DNA of 64,000 nt, from the NCBI RefSeq assembly GCF_011762155.1, contig NZ_JAASQL010000005.1, forward strand, positions 1 to 64,000. Direction: 5' to 3'. How positions within the stretch are numbered: the stretch's first letter is position 1; every line of letters begins with the position of its first letter. Positions 9,397 through 18,657 of the stretch are shown here, piece by piece. Made by a program: the position numbers and the translations under genes. The notes under the pieces are model-generated. The model was not told the origin of the DNA. It searched no databases and was given only the letters and a program-made list of their open reading frames with translations. This DNA is from Wenyingzhuangia heitensis (lineage in GTDB: Bacteria; Bacteroidota; Bacteroidia; Flavobacteriales; Flavobacteriaceae).

Positions 9397-10539
9397 CTAA
9401 AAAGGAATTACCTCTATGAGTTTTAAATCAATGCTAGTCCTATCTTGTCCCTTTACTCTAAAAATGGCTGTAAAATAATTCTTTTCTGTCAAGTATTTTT
9501 GGGTGAAGTTTTTAAGACTATCTTTTTGGGTAAAGTATTCTACTGTTGCTGTTACTCCAATGTCGTGTTGTGATAAAAAGACTAAATGTTCTGTGTTGCC
9601 CGTTGCAGGATATTTAGAGACAACAGCATACTCGTCTGTTTCTAAAAAAGAATTTAAACTATAAGTAATATCTGGTTTTGTTGGATGATTGGTGATCATC
9701 AAATTTTTGTCATCAATATAGCAAAATGGATTTCCTTCGTTAAAAAAAGGAAGAAACAAATTATGGTCTTTTAAAGGCCCTACATAAATAGCATTGGCTT
9801 CTTTTATTTGAGATGTAGAACTTTTGGTGGTAAAATGAATTGTAAAATGATGCTCGTATGTTTGATACCAACGTTGTAAAGATTGTGTAGCTAGAGTAGC
9901 CATGGTAGTTGTGTAGGTATAGGTAGATGGTTTTAGTTTTGTTTTAAGATTGGGATTCTTGTCAATAAAAGTATAAAACTCTTTAGAGTTGTTTATATTA
10001 AAGTCTCTTGTCCATCCTTGTCCGGTTGTTATTGTTTTACCTGTTATTCCATATAAATCTCCAATAAATAAATGTGTGGGATTGGAGCTGTTCCATAAGG
10101 AGTTCCAAATTTTAGGTTGTTTGGCAGGTAAACTAAAAAATAGACTTATTATAAGTATACAAGCTAATAGACTATAGGGTAAAACTAGTTTCCAATTTGT
10201 TTTTTTAAAAGATTTTTGCTCTTTGTAAAACCTAACACGATATTGTCCTTTATCAATAGCCAATCTCCAGATTTCATCTTGTCCTTCTTTTTCATAATAA
10301 GCATTTATTTTTTTTCGCAAATTATAAACGTTTACTCGTACTCTAGGGTTGTTCTTTTCGTTGGTTTCATTGTTGCCAAAAAACTCATAATCAATTACGC
10401 TTTCTTTTAGGTTGATTTCTTTTAAAGTTGCTTGATATAAATAGTGTAAAAGACCAGCAGAAGTGGTCGCTTTTTTAAAAGTAGCACTGTTTTTTAGCGT
10501 TTTTACAATTTCATCTTTTTGTTCTTTACTTAATTTCAT
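9397..10539 (-). CDS. Membrane-anchored winged-helix regulator, candidate controller of the galactan cluster
   Basis: A 380-residue protein. Residues about 1-110 resemble the winged-helix domain seen at the N-terminus of some adenylate-cyclase-type and TPR regulators: a GLLHYLYQATL helix, a YEFFG segment, then PRVRVNVYNLRKKINAYYEKEG and a KGQYRVRF hairpin. A single hydrophobic helix follows at about residues 120-137 (LVLPYSLLACILIISLFF), and the rest (about 145-380) would be periplasmic, with no family recognised. This layout suggests a one-component transmembrane regulator that senses periplasmic ligands. It is divergent from the GH2/GH86/GH117/GH29 operon, with 160 bp between the starts, which fits a local regulator. 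That role is inference. Confidence 0.65.
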   Translation of the reverse strand: MKLSKEQKDEIVKTLKNSATFKKATTSAGLLHYLYQATLKEINLKESVIDYEFFGNNETNEKNNPRVRVNVYNLRKKINAYYEKEGQDEIWRLAIDKGQYRVRFYKEQKSFKKTNWKLVLPYSLLACILIISLFFSLPAKQPKIWNSLWNSSNPTHLFIGDLYGITGKTITTGQGWTRDFNINNSKEFYTFIDKNPNLKTKLKPSTYTYTTTMATLATQSLQRWYQTYEHHFTIHFTTKSSTSQIKEANAIYVGPLKDHNLFLPFFNEGNPFCYIDDKNLMITNHPTKPDITYSLNSFLETDEYAVVSKYPATGNTEHLVFLSQHDIGVTATVEYFTQKDSLKNFTQKYLTEKNYFTAIFRVKGQDRTSIDLKLIEVIPF

Positions 10540-10629
10540 TCCCTTTATAATAAACAGTTTAGCTACAACTTTAACGGTTATAAGTACCGTAAAAGATGCG
10601 TTAAAGTTATTAAATATCTTCTTAATAGT

Positions 10630-10637
10630 TAGATTTG
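10630..10637 (+). promoter_or_regulatory. Candidate -7 box of the galactan operon
   Basis: TAGATTTG matches TAnnTTTG and lies 62 bp upstream of the first GH2 ATG in the divergent intergenic region. No clear TTG (-33) at standard spacing, which would fit an activator-dependent promoter. Confidence 0.4.
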
Positions 10638-10642
10638 TTTGT

Positions 10643-10662
10643 AAAGTTTGTTCATAAACTTT
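10643..10662. promoter_or_regulatory. Inverted repeat, candidate operator
   Basis: Perfect 7-bp arms aaagttt/aaacttt separated by 6 nt, just downstream of the candidate -7 box and between the divergent regulator and GH2 genes. In DNA this AT-rich a 7-bp match can occur by chance, so this is a weak candidate. Confidence 0.3.
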
Positions 10663-10699
10663 ATAAATTATATAAAAGATTCATAAAAATATTTTGAAA

Positions 10700-13549
10700 A
10701 TGATAAATAAGTTAGCTTGGTTTTTGTTTCTGTGGTGTGTGTCGTTGGTAAACGGTCAGTCTACAGTGTCAGAGAAGGGAACAGAAATTCATTACCTATC
10801 AGGTACAGATAAAGACCATCTTGTAGAGTGGGATTTTTATTGCTCAGAAGGAAGAAAAAGCGGAGCTTGGACAAAAATTGGGGTTCCTTCTTGTTGGGAA
10901 CAGCAAGGTTTTGGAAGTTACAATTATGGTAGCGATAAAATGGAAGGTCGAGCGAAAGAAGTTGGTTTGTACAAACATTCCTTTAACGTATCTAAAGATT
11001 GGAAAAACAAAGACATAAAAATTGTTTTTGAAGGTGTGATGACGGATGCCGAAGTTAAAATTAACGGAAAGTTGGCTGGAGAAATACACCAAGGATCTTT
11101 TTATGAGTTTACATATTCTATTTCTAAGTTATTAAACTATGGAAAAGAGAACTTGTTAGAGGTAAAAGTAAATAAGGTTTCTGCAAACGAATCGATCAAC
11201 CATGCAGAACGTGATGCTGATTTTTGGATTTTTGGAGGAATTTATCGTCCGGTATATTTAAGCGTTGCACCTAAAGAAAATATAGATCGTTTTGCAATTG
11301 ATGCTAAAGCAAACGGTAGTGTTATTGCCGATTTATTTTTAGAAGCTAAAAAAGCAGATCATGTTGCCTTAACTTTATTAGATGTGAAAGGAAATAAGGT
11401 AGAAGACTTAAAAGTTACAGATCTTAAAAAAGAAAAAAACAAGTTCCGTGTAGTAACAAAAGCTTCTACTGTTAAAACATGGAACCCAGAGACTCCAAAT
11501 CTATATCAACTAAAAATAGATTTGTTAGATAAAAGAGGAAATATACTACATAGTGTTACGGAAAGAATAGGTTTTAGAACCGTAGAGATTTTAGAAGGTG
11601 ATGGAATTTATGTAAACGGTGAGCGTATCAAATTTAAAGGAGTAAATCGTCATGCGTTTCACCCTGCTTCTGGTCGTACAACTTCAAAAGCATTGAGTAT
11701 AGAGCATGTAAACATGATGAAAGATATGAACATGAATGCGGTTCGTATGTCACATTATCCACCGGATAAACATTTTCTAGAGGTGTGTGATTCTATTGGT
11801 CTTTTTGTGATTGATGAAATTTGTACGTGGCACAATCCAATGTTAGATACTAAGATAGCTCGTAAAATTGTAAAAGAAACTGTGGTTCGTGATGTAAACC
11901 ATCCGTCTATTTTATTGTGGGCAAATGGAAATGAGCAAGGTTGGAATCCAGAAGTGGATCAAGATTATGCAAAATGGGATATTCAAAACCGAGAAGTAAT
12001 TCACCCGTGGAGCATTTTTAACAAAACAAATACCATTCACTACAGTCACTACCATTCTTTGGTAAATGATTCGTATTCTAAAGACAAAATTTTATTTCCT
12101 ACAGAATTTTTACATGGTTTGTACGATGGTGGTCATGGTGCAGGTTTACAAGATTATTGGGAGAAAATGTGGAATTTACCTTTAAGTGCAGGTGGTTTTT
12201 TATGGGATTTTGCTGATGAGGGAATTGAAAGAACCGATAGAAATAATGAGATTGATTTGCAAGGAAACAAGGCTGCTGACGGAATTGTAGGACCTTACGG
12301 AGAAAAAGAAGCAAGTTATTTTACCATCAAAGAAATTTGGTCTCCAGTGTTTATAGAAGATCGTTTTATTCGTGATGATTTTAACGGGATTTTTAGAGTA
12401 GAAAACAGATATCATTATATCAATTTAGAGGCTTGTACTATGACTGCTAAGTGGATTCAGTTTAAAGGACCAGAGGATAAAAATAATTACAAGATCATCT
12501 CAAAAAGTAAAGTGGATTTACCAAGTCTTTCTCCAGCATCAAAAGGGAAATTTACGGTAGAGAAACCTAAAAACTGGAAAACAGCAGATGCTCTGCATTT
12601 AACAGCAACGGATCCTAACGGAAAAGAAATTTTTACATGGTCTTATCCTGTAGCCACTCCTAAAGAAGCAAACAAATCTAATGTTGCCTATACGACTGAT
12701 GGAACTGTAAAAACAGCTACCAAAAACAAACAAATCACTGTAGAAACTAAAGATATACAATATGTGTTTTCTGAAGAAACAGGTTTGTTAAAAGAAGTTA
12801 AAAAAGGAACTACGATTATTCCTTTAAATAACGGACCTATCATTTTAAGTCAGAAAGATAAAATCAAAAACATTACCGTAACTCCATCAAAAGACAAAGT
12901 AGAGGTATTGGTCGTTTTTGAAGAATCTAAATGGTCTCCAGGATGGTCAACTGTAAAAGAAGTTCGTTCAGATATTATAAAATGGACAGTACACGCTAAC
13001 GGATTGTTAGATTTAAAAGTGGAGTTTAAAGGATACAGAAACTTAAAGGGATATAGAGGGATTACTTTCTCTTTTCCAGAAAAAGAAGTAGCAGGAATGA
13101 AGTGGTTAGGAGACGGTCCTTACCGAGTTTGGAGAAACAGAACCAAAGGAACACGTTTTCAAGTTTGGGAAAATGATTACAACAATACTGTAACCGGACA
13201 AGCAGGAGAGGATGAGTTTGTGTATCCTGAATTTAAAGGGTTTTTCTCTAGTCTTTATTGGTCTAAAGTAAAAGGAAACAACAACAACGGGTTTACCGTG
13301 TATTGTAGAACTCCGCATACCTATTTAAGAATGTTAACCCCAGAAGAACCTAAGGTGAATAAATCAGGAGCGCATAAGGAGAAAATACATCCTACATTTC
13401 CTAAAGGAGATATTTCTTTTGTGATGAACATTCCGGGAATTGGAACCAAATTTCAGTTTTCGGATAGTACAGGACCTCATGGAAATAGTGAGCATTATTT
13501 TGGAAATGATGACAAGCCTATTGTAATGGACTTAACTTTTGAATTTTAA
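10700..13549 (+). CDS. GH2 family beta-galactosidase-like hydrolase, copy A
   Basis: About 949 residues from the ATG at 10700; a TTG two codons earlier is less likely. A signal peptide ends near VNGQS. The N-terminal sugar-binding jelly-roll domain carries the typical SCWEQQGFGSYNYG, an immunoglobulin-like domain follows, then the TIM barrel. The acid/base Glu in GNEQGW is residue 412 and the likely nucleophile in FPTEFLHG is residue 469, followed by GGFLWDFADEG as in LacZ-type enzymes. A C-terminal beta domain completes the protein. Expected to remove terminal beta-D-galactose, probably in the periplasm. It is first in a six-gene operon, 30 bp before a paralogue. GH2 members of agar and porphyran loci cut beta-galactose from galactan oligosaccharides; the exact linkage is unknown here. 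Confidence 0.92.
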   Translation: MINKLAWFLFLWCVSLVNGQSTVSEKGTEIHYLSGTDKDHLVEWDFYCSEGRKSGAWTKIGVPSCWEQQGFGSYNYGSDKMEGRAKEVGLYKHSFNVSKDWKNKDIKIVFEGVMTDAEVKINGKLAGEIHQGSFYEFTYSISKLLNYGKENLLEVKVNKVSANESINHAERDADFWIFGGIYRPVYLSVAPKENIDRFAIDAKANGSVIADLFLEAKKADHVALTLLDVKGNKVEDLKVTDLKKEKNKFRVVTKASTVKTWNPETPNLYQLKIDLLDKRGNILHSVTERIGFRTVEILEGDGIYVNGERIKFKGVNRHAFHPASGRTTSKALSIEHVNMMKDMNMNAVRMSHYPPDKHFLEVCDSIGLFVIDEICTWHNPMLDTKIARKIVKETVVRDVNHPSILLWANGNEQGWNPEVDQDYAKWDIQNREVIHPWSIFNKTNTIHYSHYHSLVNDSYSKDKILFPTEFLHGLYDGGHGAGLQDYWEKMWNLPLSAGGFLWDFADEGIERTDRNNEIDLQGNKAADGIVGPYGEKEASYFTIKEIWSPVFIEDRFIRDDFNGIFRVENRYHYINLEACTMTAKWIQFKGPEDKNNYKIISKSKVDLPSLSPASKGKFTVEKPKNWKTADALHLTATDPNGKEIFTWSYPVATPKEANKSNVAYTTDGTVKTATKNKQITVETKDIQYVFSEETGLLKEVKKGTTIIPLNNGPIILSQKDKIKNITVTPSKDKVEVLVVFEESKWSPGWSTVKEVRSDIIKWTVHANGLLDLKVEFKGYRNLKGYRGITFSFPEKEVAGMKWLGDGPYRVWRNRTKGTRFQVWENDYNNTVTGQAGEDEFVYPEFKGFFSSLYWSKVKGNNNNGFTVYCRTPHTYLRMLTPEEPKVNKSGAHKEKIHPTFPKGDISFVMNIPGIGTKFQFSDSTGPHGNSEHYFGNDDKPIVMDLTFEF

Positions 13550-13579
13550 ATAGAATACCCTAAACCAAAACCATAAAAA

Positions 13580-16405
13580 ATGAAATTTAAATCAATCATA
13601 AGAATTGTTGCTTTGTTTTTGCTGACTATTTACACAGTACAGGGACAAACAACTCACAAACGATATTTATCTGGAACGGGAAAAGACAATACAGTTGCCT
13701 GGGATTTTTATTGTTCTGATGGAATGGAAAGTAAAAAATGGACAAAAATAGAAGTGCCTTCTTGTTGGGAATTACAAGGTTTTGGAAATTACAATTACGG
13801 ACGAGATTACAAAGCAAAAAAAGAATATCACAATGAGTTTGGAATTTACAAGCACGATTTTTTTGTAGATAAAAATTGGAAAAAGAACGAAGTGAAAATT
13901 GTTTTTGAAGGTGTAATGACTGATGCCGAAGTAAAAATAAACGGAAAATTGGCTGGAGAAATTCACCAAGGTGCTTTTTACGAATTCAAATACAATATTT
14001 CTAAATTATTAAAATACGGAGCAAAAAATCAGTTAGAAGTAAAGGTGCATAAAATGTCTTCTAATGAGTCTATCAACGCTGCAGAGCGTAATACCGACTT
14101 TTGGATTTTTGGAGGGATTTATCGTCCTGTATATTTAGAAGTTTTACCTAAGCAATTTATAGAACGTGTGGCAATAGATGCGCAAGCCAATGGAAATATT
14201 GTAGCAGATGTTTTTACCACTTCAAAAAAAGCAACTTCTGTAAAAGTAAAATTGTTTGGTGTAAACGGAAAATTAGTACAAGATTTTTCAGATTTAAAAG
14301 TTGAAAAGACAGAAGGAAAATTGTCTTTATCTACTAAAGCAAATAATATTAAAACGTGGAATCCTGAAAAGCCAAATTTATATAAGCTTCAAATAAGTCT
14401 ACTAGATAAAAAAGGAAATGAATTACATACAGTTTCTAAACGCATTGGTTTCCGTACTGTTGAAATTCGAGAGAGCGATGGTATTTATGTTAATGGGCAA
14501 CAAATAAAATTTAAAGGTGTAAATCATCATTCTTTTTACCCAAATTCAGGAAGAACAACTTCAAAAGCATTGAGTATTGAACATACAAAAATGATAAAGG
14601 ACATGAATATGAATGCGATACGTATGTCTCATTATCCACCAGATGTTCACTTTTTAGAAGCCTGCGATTCCCTTGGACTGTTTGTCTTGGATGAGTTATG
14701 TACATGGCACGTACCCTATTTAGACACAAAAGTGGGTAAAAAACTTATTAAAGAGCTTGTTGTACGAGATGTAAACCACCCGTCAATTTTAATTTGGGAC
14801 AATGGTAATGAAAGTGGTTGGAATTCTAAATTAGATGAAGAGTTTGCAAAATGGGATATTCAAAAACGAGAAGTTATTCACCCTTGGAACGTCTATAAAA
14901 AGACAAATACCATGCACTATCCAGATTACTATAAGTTTGCTTTTGATTCTCCTAGCAAGGATAAAATATACTTTCCAACGGAGTTTTTACATGGATTATA
15001 TGATGGTGGTCATGGTGCTGGACTTGATGATTATTGGAAACAAATGTGGAATATGCCATTGGCAGCAGGTGGGTTTCTTTGGGATTTTGCAGACGAAGGA
15101 GTGGTACGTACAGATAAAGGAGGAATTATTGATACAGATGGAAATCACGGAGCAGACGGAATTGTTGGGCCTTATGGCGAAAAAGAGGCTAGTTATTTTA
15201 CCATAAAAGAAGTGTGGTCGCCAATTTATATTGCCGATAGATATATTAGAGATGATTTCTCTGGAGTATTTAATGTTGAAAATAGGTACCATTTTACCGA
15301 TTTGGACGAATGTTCTATGACAGCCAAATGGGTTAATTTTAATGGTCCAGATGATGCAATTGATATTAAAATTCTAGCAGAAAGTAAAGTAGTATTACCT
15401 AAACTAGCCCCTTTAGAAAAAGGAAAATTTACGGTAAACAAACCAGAAAAATGGAAATCGGCAGATGCCTTGTACTTAACAGCAACAGATATTCATGGAA
15501 ACGAAATTTTCACATGGACCTACCCTGTTAAAACACCTAAGCAACTTAATAGCGATAAAATTAGCTATACAAAAAACGGAAATATTAAATCCATTACTTC
15601 AGATAATGTAATAACAGTAAATACTAGCGATAGTCAGTTTAAATTTTCGGCTAAAACCGGATTACTTAAAGAGGTTTTAATAAACGGGAAAGTAATTCCT
15701 TTAAAAGATGGACCAATATTGTTAGGTGGTAAATCTAAATTAGAAGACGTAAAAGTAACATCAAAAAATAACAAAATAGAAATTACTGCATTTTTCGAGA
15801 AAAAGCATAAGTACTACGATTGGAAAGAAAGTAAAGAATTTACGCAAGATTTCTTTACATGGACAGTTAATTCTAACGGTATTCTAGATTTACATGTTGA
15901 AATAAAAAATAAAAAAATTGTAGAAGAATATTTTGGTATTTCTTTTTCCTTTCCCGAAGAAGAAGTTAAGGGTATGAAATGGCTAGGAGACGGTCCATAT
16001 CGTGTGTGGAGTAATCGTATGAAAGGGACACAGTTTAAAGTTTGGGAAAACGATTATAACGATTCTGCTACAGGAGAACCAGGTTTTGTATATCCAGAGT
16101 TTAAAGGCTTTTTCTCTAGTCTTAATTGGGTAAAGTTAAAAGGGAATAATGCAAATGGTTTTACAGTATACTGCCATTCAGATCTTACTTTTTTAAGAAT
16201 GCTTACCCCAAAACAACCTGCCGATTTTGGTAGAGGTGCTGCAGTAAATAAATTCCCAAAAGGTGACATTTCATTCGTGAAAAACATACCAGCAATGGGA
16301 ACCAAATTTATGGAAGCATCGCAATCTGGACCGCAAGGAAGTTTAAAAAAATATTTCGGAAATGTAGATGAGCCTATTGTTATTGATTTAACTTTTGAAT
16401 TTTAA
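13580..16405 (+). CDS. GH2 family beta-galactosidase-like hydrolase, copy B
   Basis: A 941-residue paralogue of the preceding gene, collinear over its whole length with long conserved blocks such as KIVFEGVMTDAEVKINGKLA. The signal peptide ends near YTVQGQ. The acid/base is Glu411 (NGNESGWN) and the nucleophile Glu468 (FPTEFLHG). Differences cluster around the barrel edges (RHAFHPASG in copy A, HHSFYPNSG here; ANGNEQGW versus DNGNESGW), so the copies may differ in specificity, for example for substituted galactose. It lies 30 bp after copy A and 13 bp before GH86, clearly the same operon. The copies probably arose by tandem duplication followed by divergence. Confidence 0.92.
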   Translation: MKFKSIIRIVALFLLTIYTVQGQTTHKRYLSGTGKDNTVAWDFYCSDGMESKKWTKIEVPSCWELQGFGNYNYGRDYKAKKEYHNEFGIYKHDFFVDKNWKKNEVKIVFEGVMTDAEVKINGKLAGEIHQGAFYEFKYNISKLLKYGAKNQLEVKVHKMSSNESINAAERNTDFWIFGGIYRPVYLEVLPKQFIERVAIDAQANGNIVADVFTTSKKATSVKVKLFGVNGKLVQDFSDLKVEKTEGKLSLSTKANNIKTWNPEKPNLYKLQISLLDKKGNELHTVSKRIGFRTVEIRESDGIYVNGQQIKFKGVNHHSFYPNSGRTTSKALSIEHTKMIKDMNMNAIRMSHYPPDVHFLEACDSLGLFVLDELCTWHVPYLDTKVGKKLIKELVVRDVNHPSILIWDNGNESGWNSKLDEEFAKWDIQKREVIHPWNVYKKTNTMHYPDYYKFAFDSPSKDKIYFPTEFLHGLYDGGHGAGLDDYWKQMWNMPLAAGGFLWDFADEGVVRTDKGGIIDTDGNHGADGIVGPYGEKEASYFTIKEVWSPIYIADRYIRDDFSGVFNVENRYHFTDLDECSMTAKWVNFNGPDDAIDIKILAESKVVLPKLAPLEKGKFTVNKPEKWKSADALYLTATDIHGNEIFTWTYPVKTPKQLNSDKISYTKNGNIKSITSDNVITVNTSDSQFKFSAKTGLLKEVLINGKVIPLKDGPILLGGKSKLEDVKVTSKNNKIEITAFFEKKHKYYDWKESKEFTQDFFTWTVNSNGILDLHVEIKNKKIVEEYFGISFSFPEEEVKGMKWLGDGPYRVWSNRMKGTQFKVWENDYNDSATGEPGFVYPEFKGFFSSLNWVKLKGNNANGFTVYCHSDLTFLRMLTPKQPADFGRGAAVNKFPKGDISFVKNIPAMGTKFMEASQSGPQGSLKKYFGNVDEPIVIDLTFEF

Positions 16406-16418
16406 ACATATAAATAAA

Positions 16419-18626
16419 ATGAAAACATCAATATATACATCAAGATTATTTTGGATGCTCTTGGTCTCTTTTGTAGGCTTAGAGACAAGTGCCCAAGTTC
16501 AAGTAGATGTAAATATTGATGTGAATCATCAAGTAGGAAGAGAAACTACTTTTAATCGCTCTAAGTGGATCAATGTACATTCGTCTCAATCGGCTAGCGT
16601 TTGGAATGGTGATATGGATAAATTTGAATATTTAGTAAATGATTTAGATGTTTCTTTTGGTAGAGAAACAGGACATATAAAATCAAGCGCAAAAAGAGTG
16701 AATCAAGATCCAACCAGACCAGGCTATGCAGATCCTAATCACATGAAAATATTGGGGGATGCTGACAAAGCTTCATATGCGAAAAAAACGGATCGACATG
16801 CTTATGAAAAAGGAAATTTTATAGTTGCAAATCAGCAATTGCCTTTATTTCCAAACGGAAACAATCCTACAGATGGAGGTTGGTACTATGCCAGTACAGA
16901 TACTACATTAGAGCCTTTTGGAACCGCATCTGGAGAGTTTTGTGCCAATTATTTTAACAATTATTTTGGAAGTGGAGGAATCGATGGTTTTCCAATGCCT
17001 AAGTATTTTGAAATTATGAATGAGCCTGTTTGGCATTTTGTAGATAGAAATCACGATGGAGGTGGAACCCTAGAAAAAGTTTTTAAGTTTCATAAAACGG
17101 TTGCCGATATTATACATGATAAAGTTCCTGGTTTACAAGTAGGAGGATTTGGTACAGCTTTTCCAGATTTTGATGAAGGAGGAAATCTGCAAGAATGGGA
17201 AGAGCGTTGGAAGTTTTTTATTAGAGATTATGGTTCTGCATTTGATTTTTATACAATTCACTTGTATGACAGACCTATTCAGAATGGAAATGAAATTGAA
17301 CAGTATCGAAAAGGAGGAAGAAACGAGGCTACTTTTGATATGATGGAGCATTATAGCATGCTTCAGTACAATAAAGTAAAGCCGTTTTTTATTACAGAAT
17401 ATGGTGGTCAATTATGGGGGATGTCTGACCGAGACAGATTATGGAGACCACATAATGATTGGAGAAGAATAGAGGCTTTTAATGCCATGTTAATGCAGTT
17501 TTTAGAACGTCCTAATGTATTTGTGAGTGCCATTCCTTTTGTGATGCCAAAAGCAGAGTGGGGGTATGATGCTGCGAAAGACATACCTTACAGATGTAGG
17601 TTGTTGCGAAAAGCCAATGAACCTGAATCGTATAGTGGAGAATGGGTTTGGACAGAATATATTAAGTTTTATGAATTGTGGTCTGATGTAAAAGGGGTGC
17701 GTTTAGATACGCATGCAAATCATTTAGATTTTCAAGTAGATGCCTATGCGAATGGAAAAGAAGTGTATGTGATTTTAAATAATATTGAAAGTGCTACAAT
17801 TGATTTTAATCTAAACATAAAAGGGGTAAATACTAATAAAATAGAATCAATAGAAGTAAAAAGATTATATTTTACAGAGGATGAACAGGTAATGTTAACC
17901 AAAAACACTTACAATAGTTTAGAGGAAGTACAGCAAATTAGAGATGATGAGACCCTTATCGCAAAGTATATTTTTAAAGATGAGGTAGTTGTAAACAAAA
18001 CATCTCTAGAAGAAAAACACTATGCAACTACTTATAAGCAGTCTATTGTAGCTAATACTTCAGTGAATTTTACTTTTGAGAACATTAACAAAGGAACAAA
18101 TGGAGAAGCTGTATTGCGTTTAGGATTGGCTAGAGCATTGTCTTTACATCGTTTTCCAACTAGTATTAAAGTAAATGGAGCAAGCATAGATATTCCAGAT
18201 AATTACAGAGGAGATTTGCAGAGAGGAAGAGATCAGTTTTTTGGAATGTTAGAAATTAAGGTGCCTTTTGATCTTATTAGTAGTGGGAACAATCAAGTAG
18301 AGGTTGTCTTTGGAGAAACCGGAGGTCATATAAGTAGTAGTGCATTGCAAGTTTTTAATTTTTCTAGAGAAATTAAAAGAACCGAGGATAATGAAGGTAT
18401 GTCTACAGAGGAGGTAGAGCTTAATCAAAATTTAGGGGTTTATCCTATTCCTGCTGAAAAAAACATCACTATTACGGGTGATCTTAAAAATTGGGAAATT
18501 AAATCTGTAGAAGGAAAATTGCTGAAAGAAGGAACAACGAAAGAAATTAGTATTGAGAGTTTAGAGGCTGGAGTTTATTTTATCACGTTGAATAAAACAG
18601 TAACTAAAAAAATAATTAAAATATAA
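16419..18626 (+). CDS. GH86 family endo-beta-agarase/porphyranase with type IX secretion domain
   Basis: A 735-residue enzyme. The ATG at 16419 is preferred over a TTG at 16395 that would overlap the previous stop. The signal peptide ends at ETSAQ. The TIM-barrel domain has catalytic candidates Glu202 (FEIMNEPVW) and Glu327 (FITEYGG), as in GH86 agarases and porphyranases. Beta-sandwich domains follow. The last about 75 residues (NLGVYPIPAEKNITITG to a basic end KKIIKI) form a type IX sorting domain, so the enzyme is probably exported to or beyond the cell surface. It would cleave agar or porphyran chains internally and start the pathway. Agarase and porphyranase activity cannot be separated by eye. 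Confidence 0.9.
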   Translation: MKTSIYTSRLFWMLLVSFVGLETSAQVQVDVNIDVNHQVGRETTFNRSKWINVHSSQSASVWNGDMDKFEYLVNDLDVSFGRETGHIKSSAKRVNQDPTRPGYADPNHMKILGDADKASYAKKTDRHAYEKGNFIVANQQLPLFPNGNNPTDGGWYYASTDTTLEPFGTASGEFCANYFNNYFGSGGIDGFPMPKYFEIMNEPVWHFVDRNHDGGGTLEKVFKFHKTVADIIHDKVPGLQVGGFGTAFPDFDEGGNLQEWEERWKFFIRDYGSAFDFYTIHLYDRPIQNGNEIEQYRKGGRNEATFDMMEHYSMLQYNKVKPFFITEYGGQLWGMSDRDRLWRPHNDWRRIEAFNAMLMQFLERPNVFVSAIPFVMPKAEWGYDAAKDIPYRCRLLRKANEPESYSGEWVWTEYIKFYELWSDVKGVRLDTHANHLDFQVDAYANGKEVYVILNNIESATIDFNLNIKGVNTNKIESIEVKRLYFTEDEQVMLTKNTYNSLEEVQQIRDDETLIAKYIFKDEVVVNKTSLEEKHYATTYKQSIVANTSVNFTFENINKGTNGEAVLRLGLARALSLHRFPTSIKVNGASIDIPDNYRGDLQRGRDQFFGMLEIKVPFDLISSGNNQVEVVFGETGGHISSSALQVFNFSREIKRTEDNEGMSTEEVELNQNLGVYPIPAEKNITITGDLKNWEIKSVEGKLLKEGTTKEISIESLEAGVYFITLNKTVTKKIIKI

Positions 18627-18657
18627 TTGATAGACTGGCTATTAGAAAATTAAAAGG

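Noticed and set aside
16395-16418. Earlier TTG start for GH86 overlapping the GH2 stop
   Set aside because: The ATG at 16419 gives a clean signal peptide and normal operon spacing.
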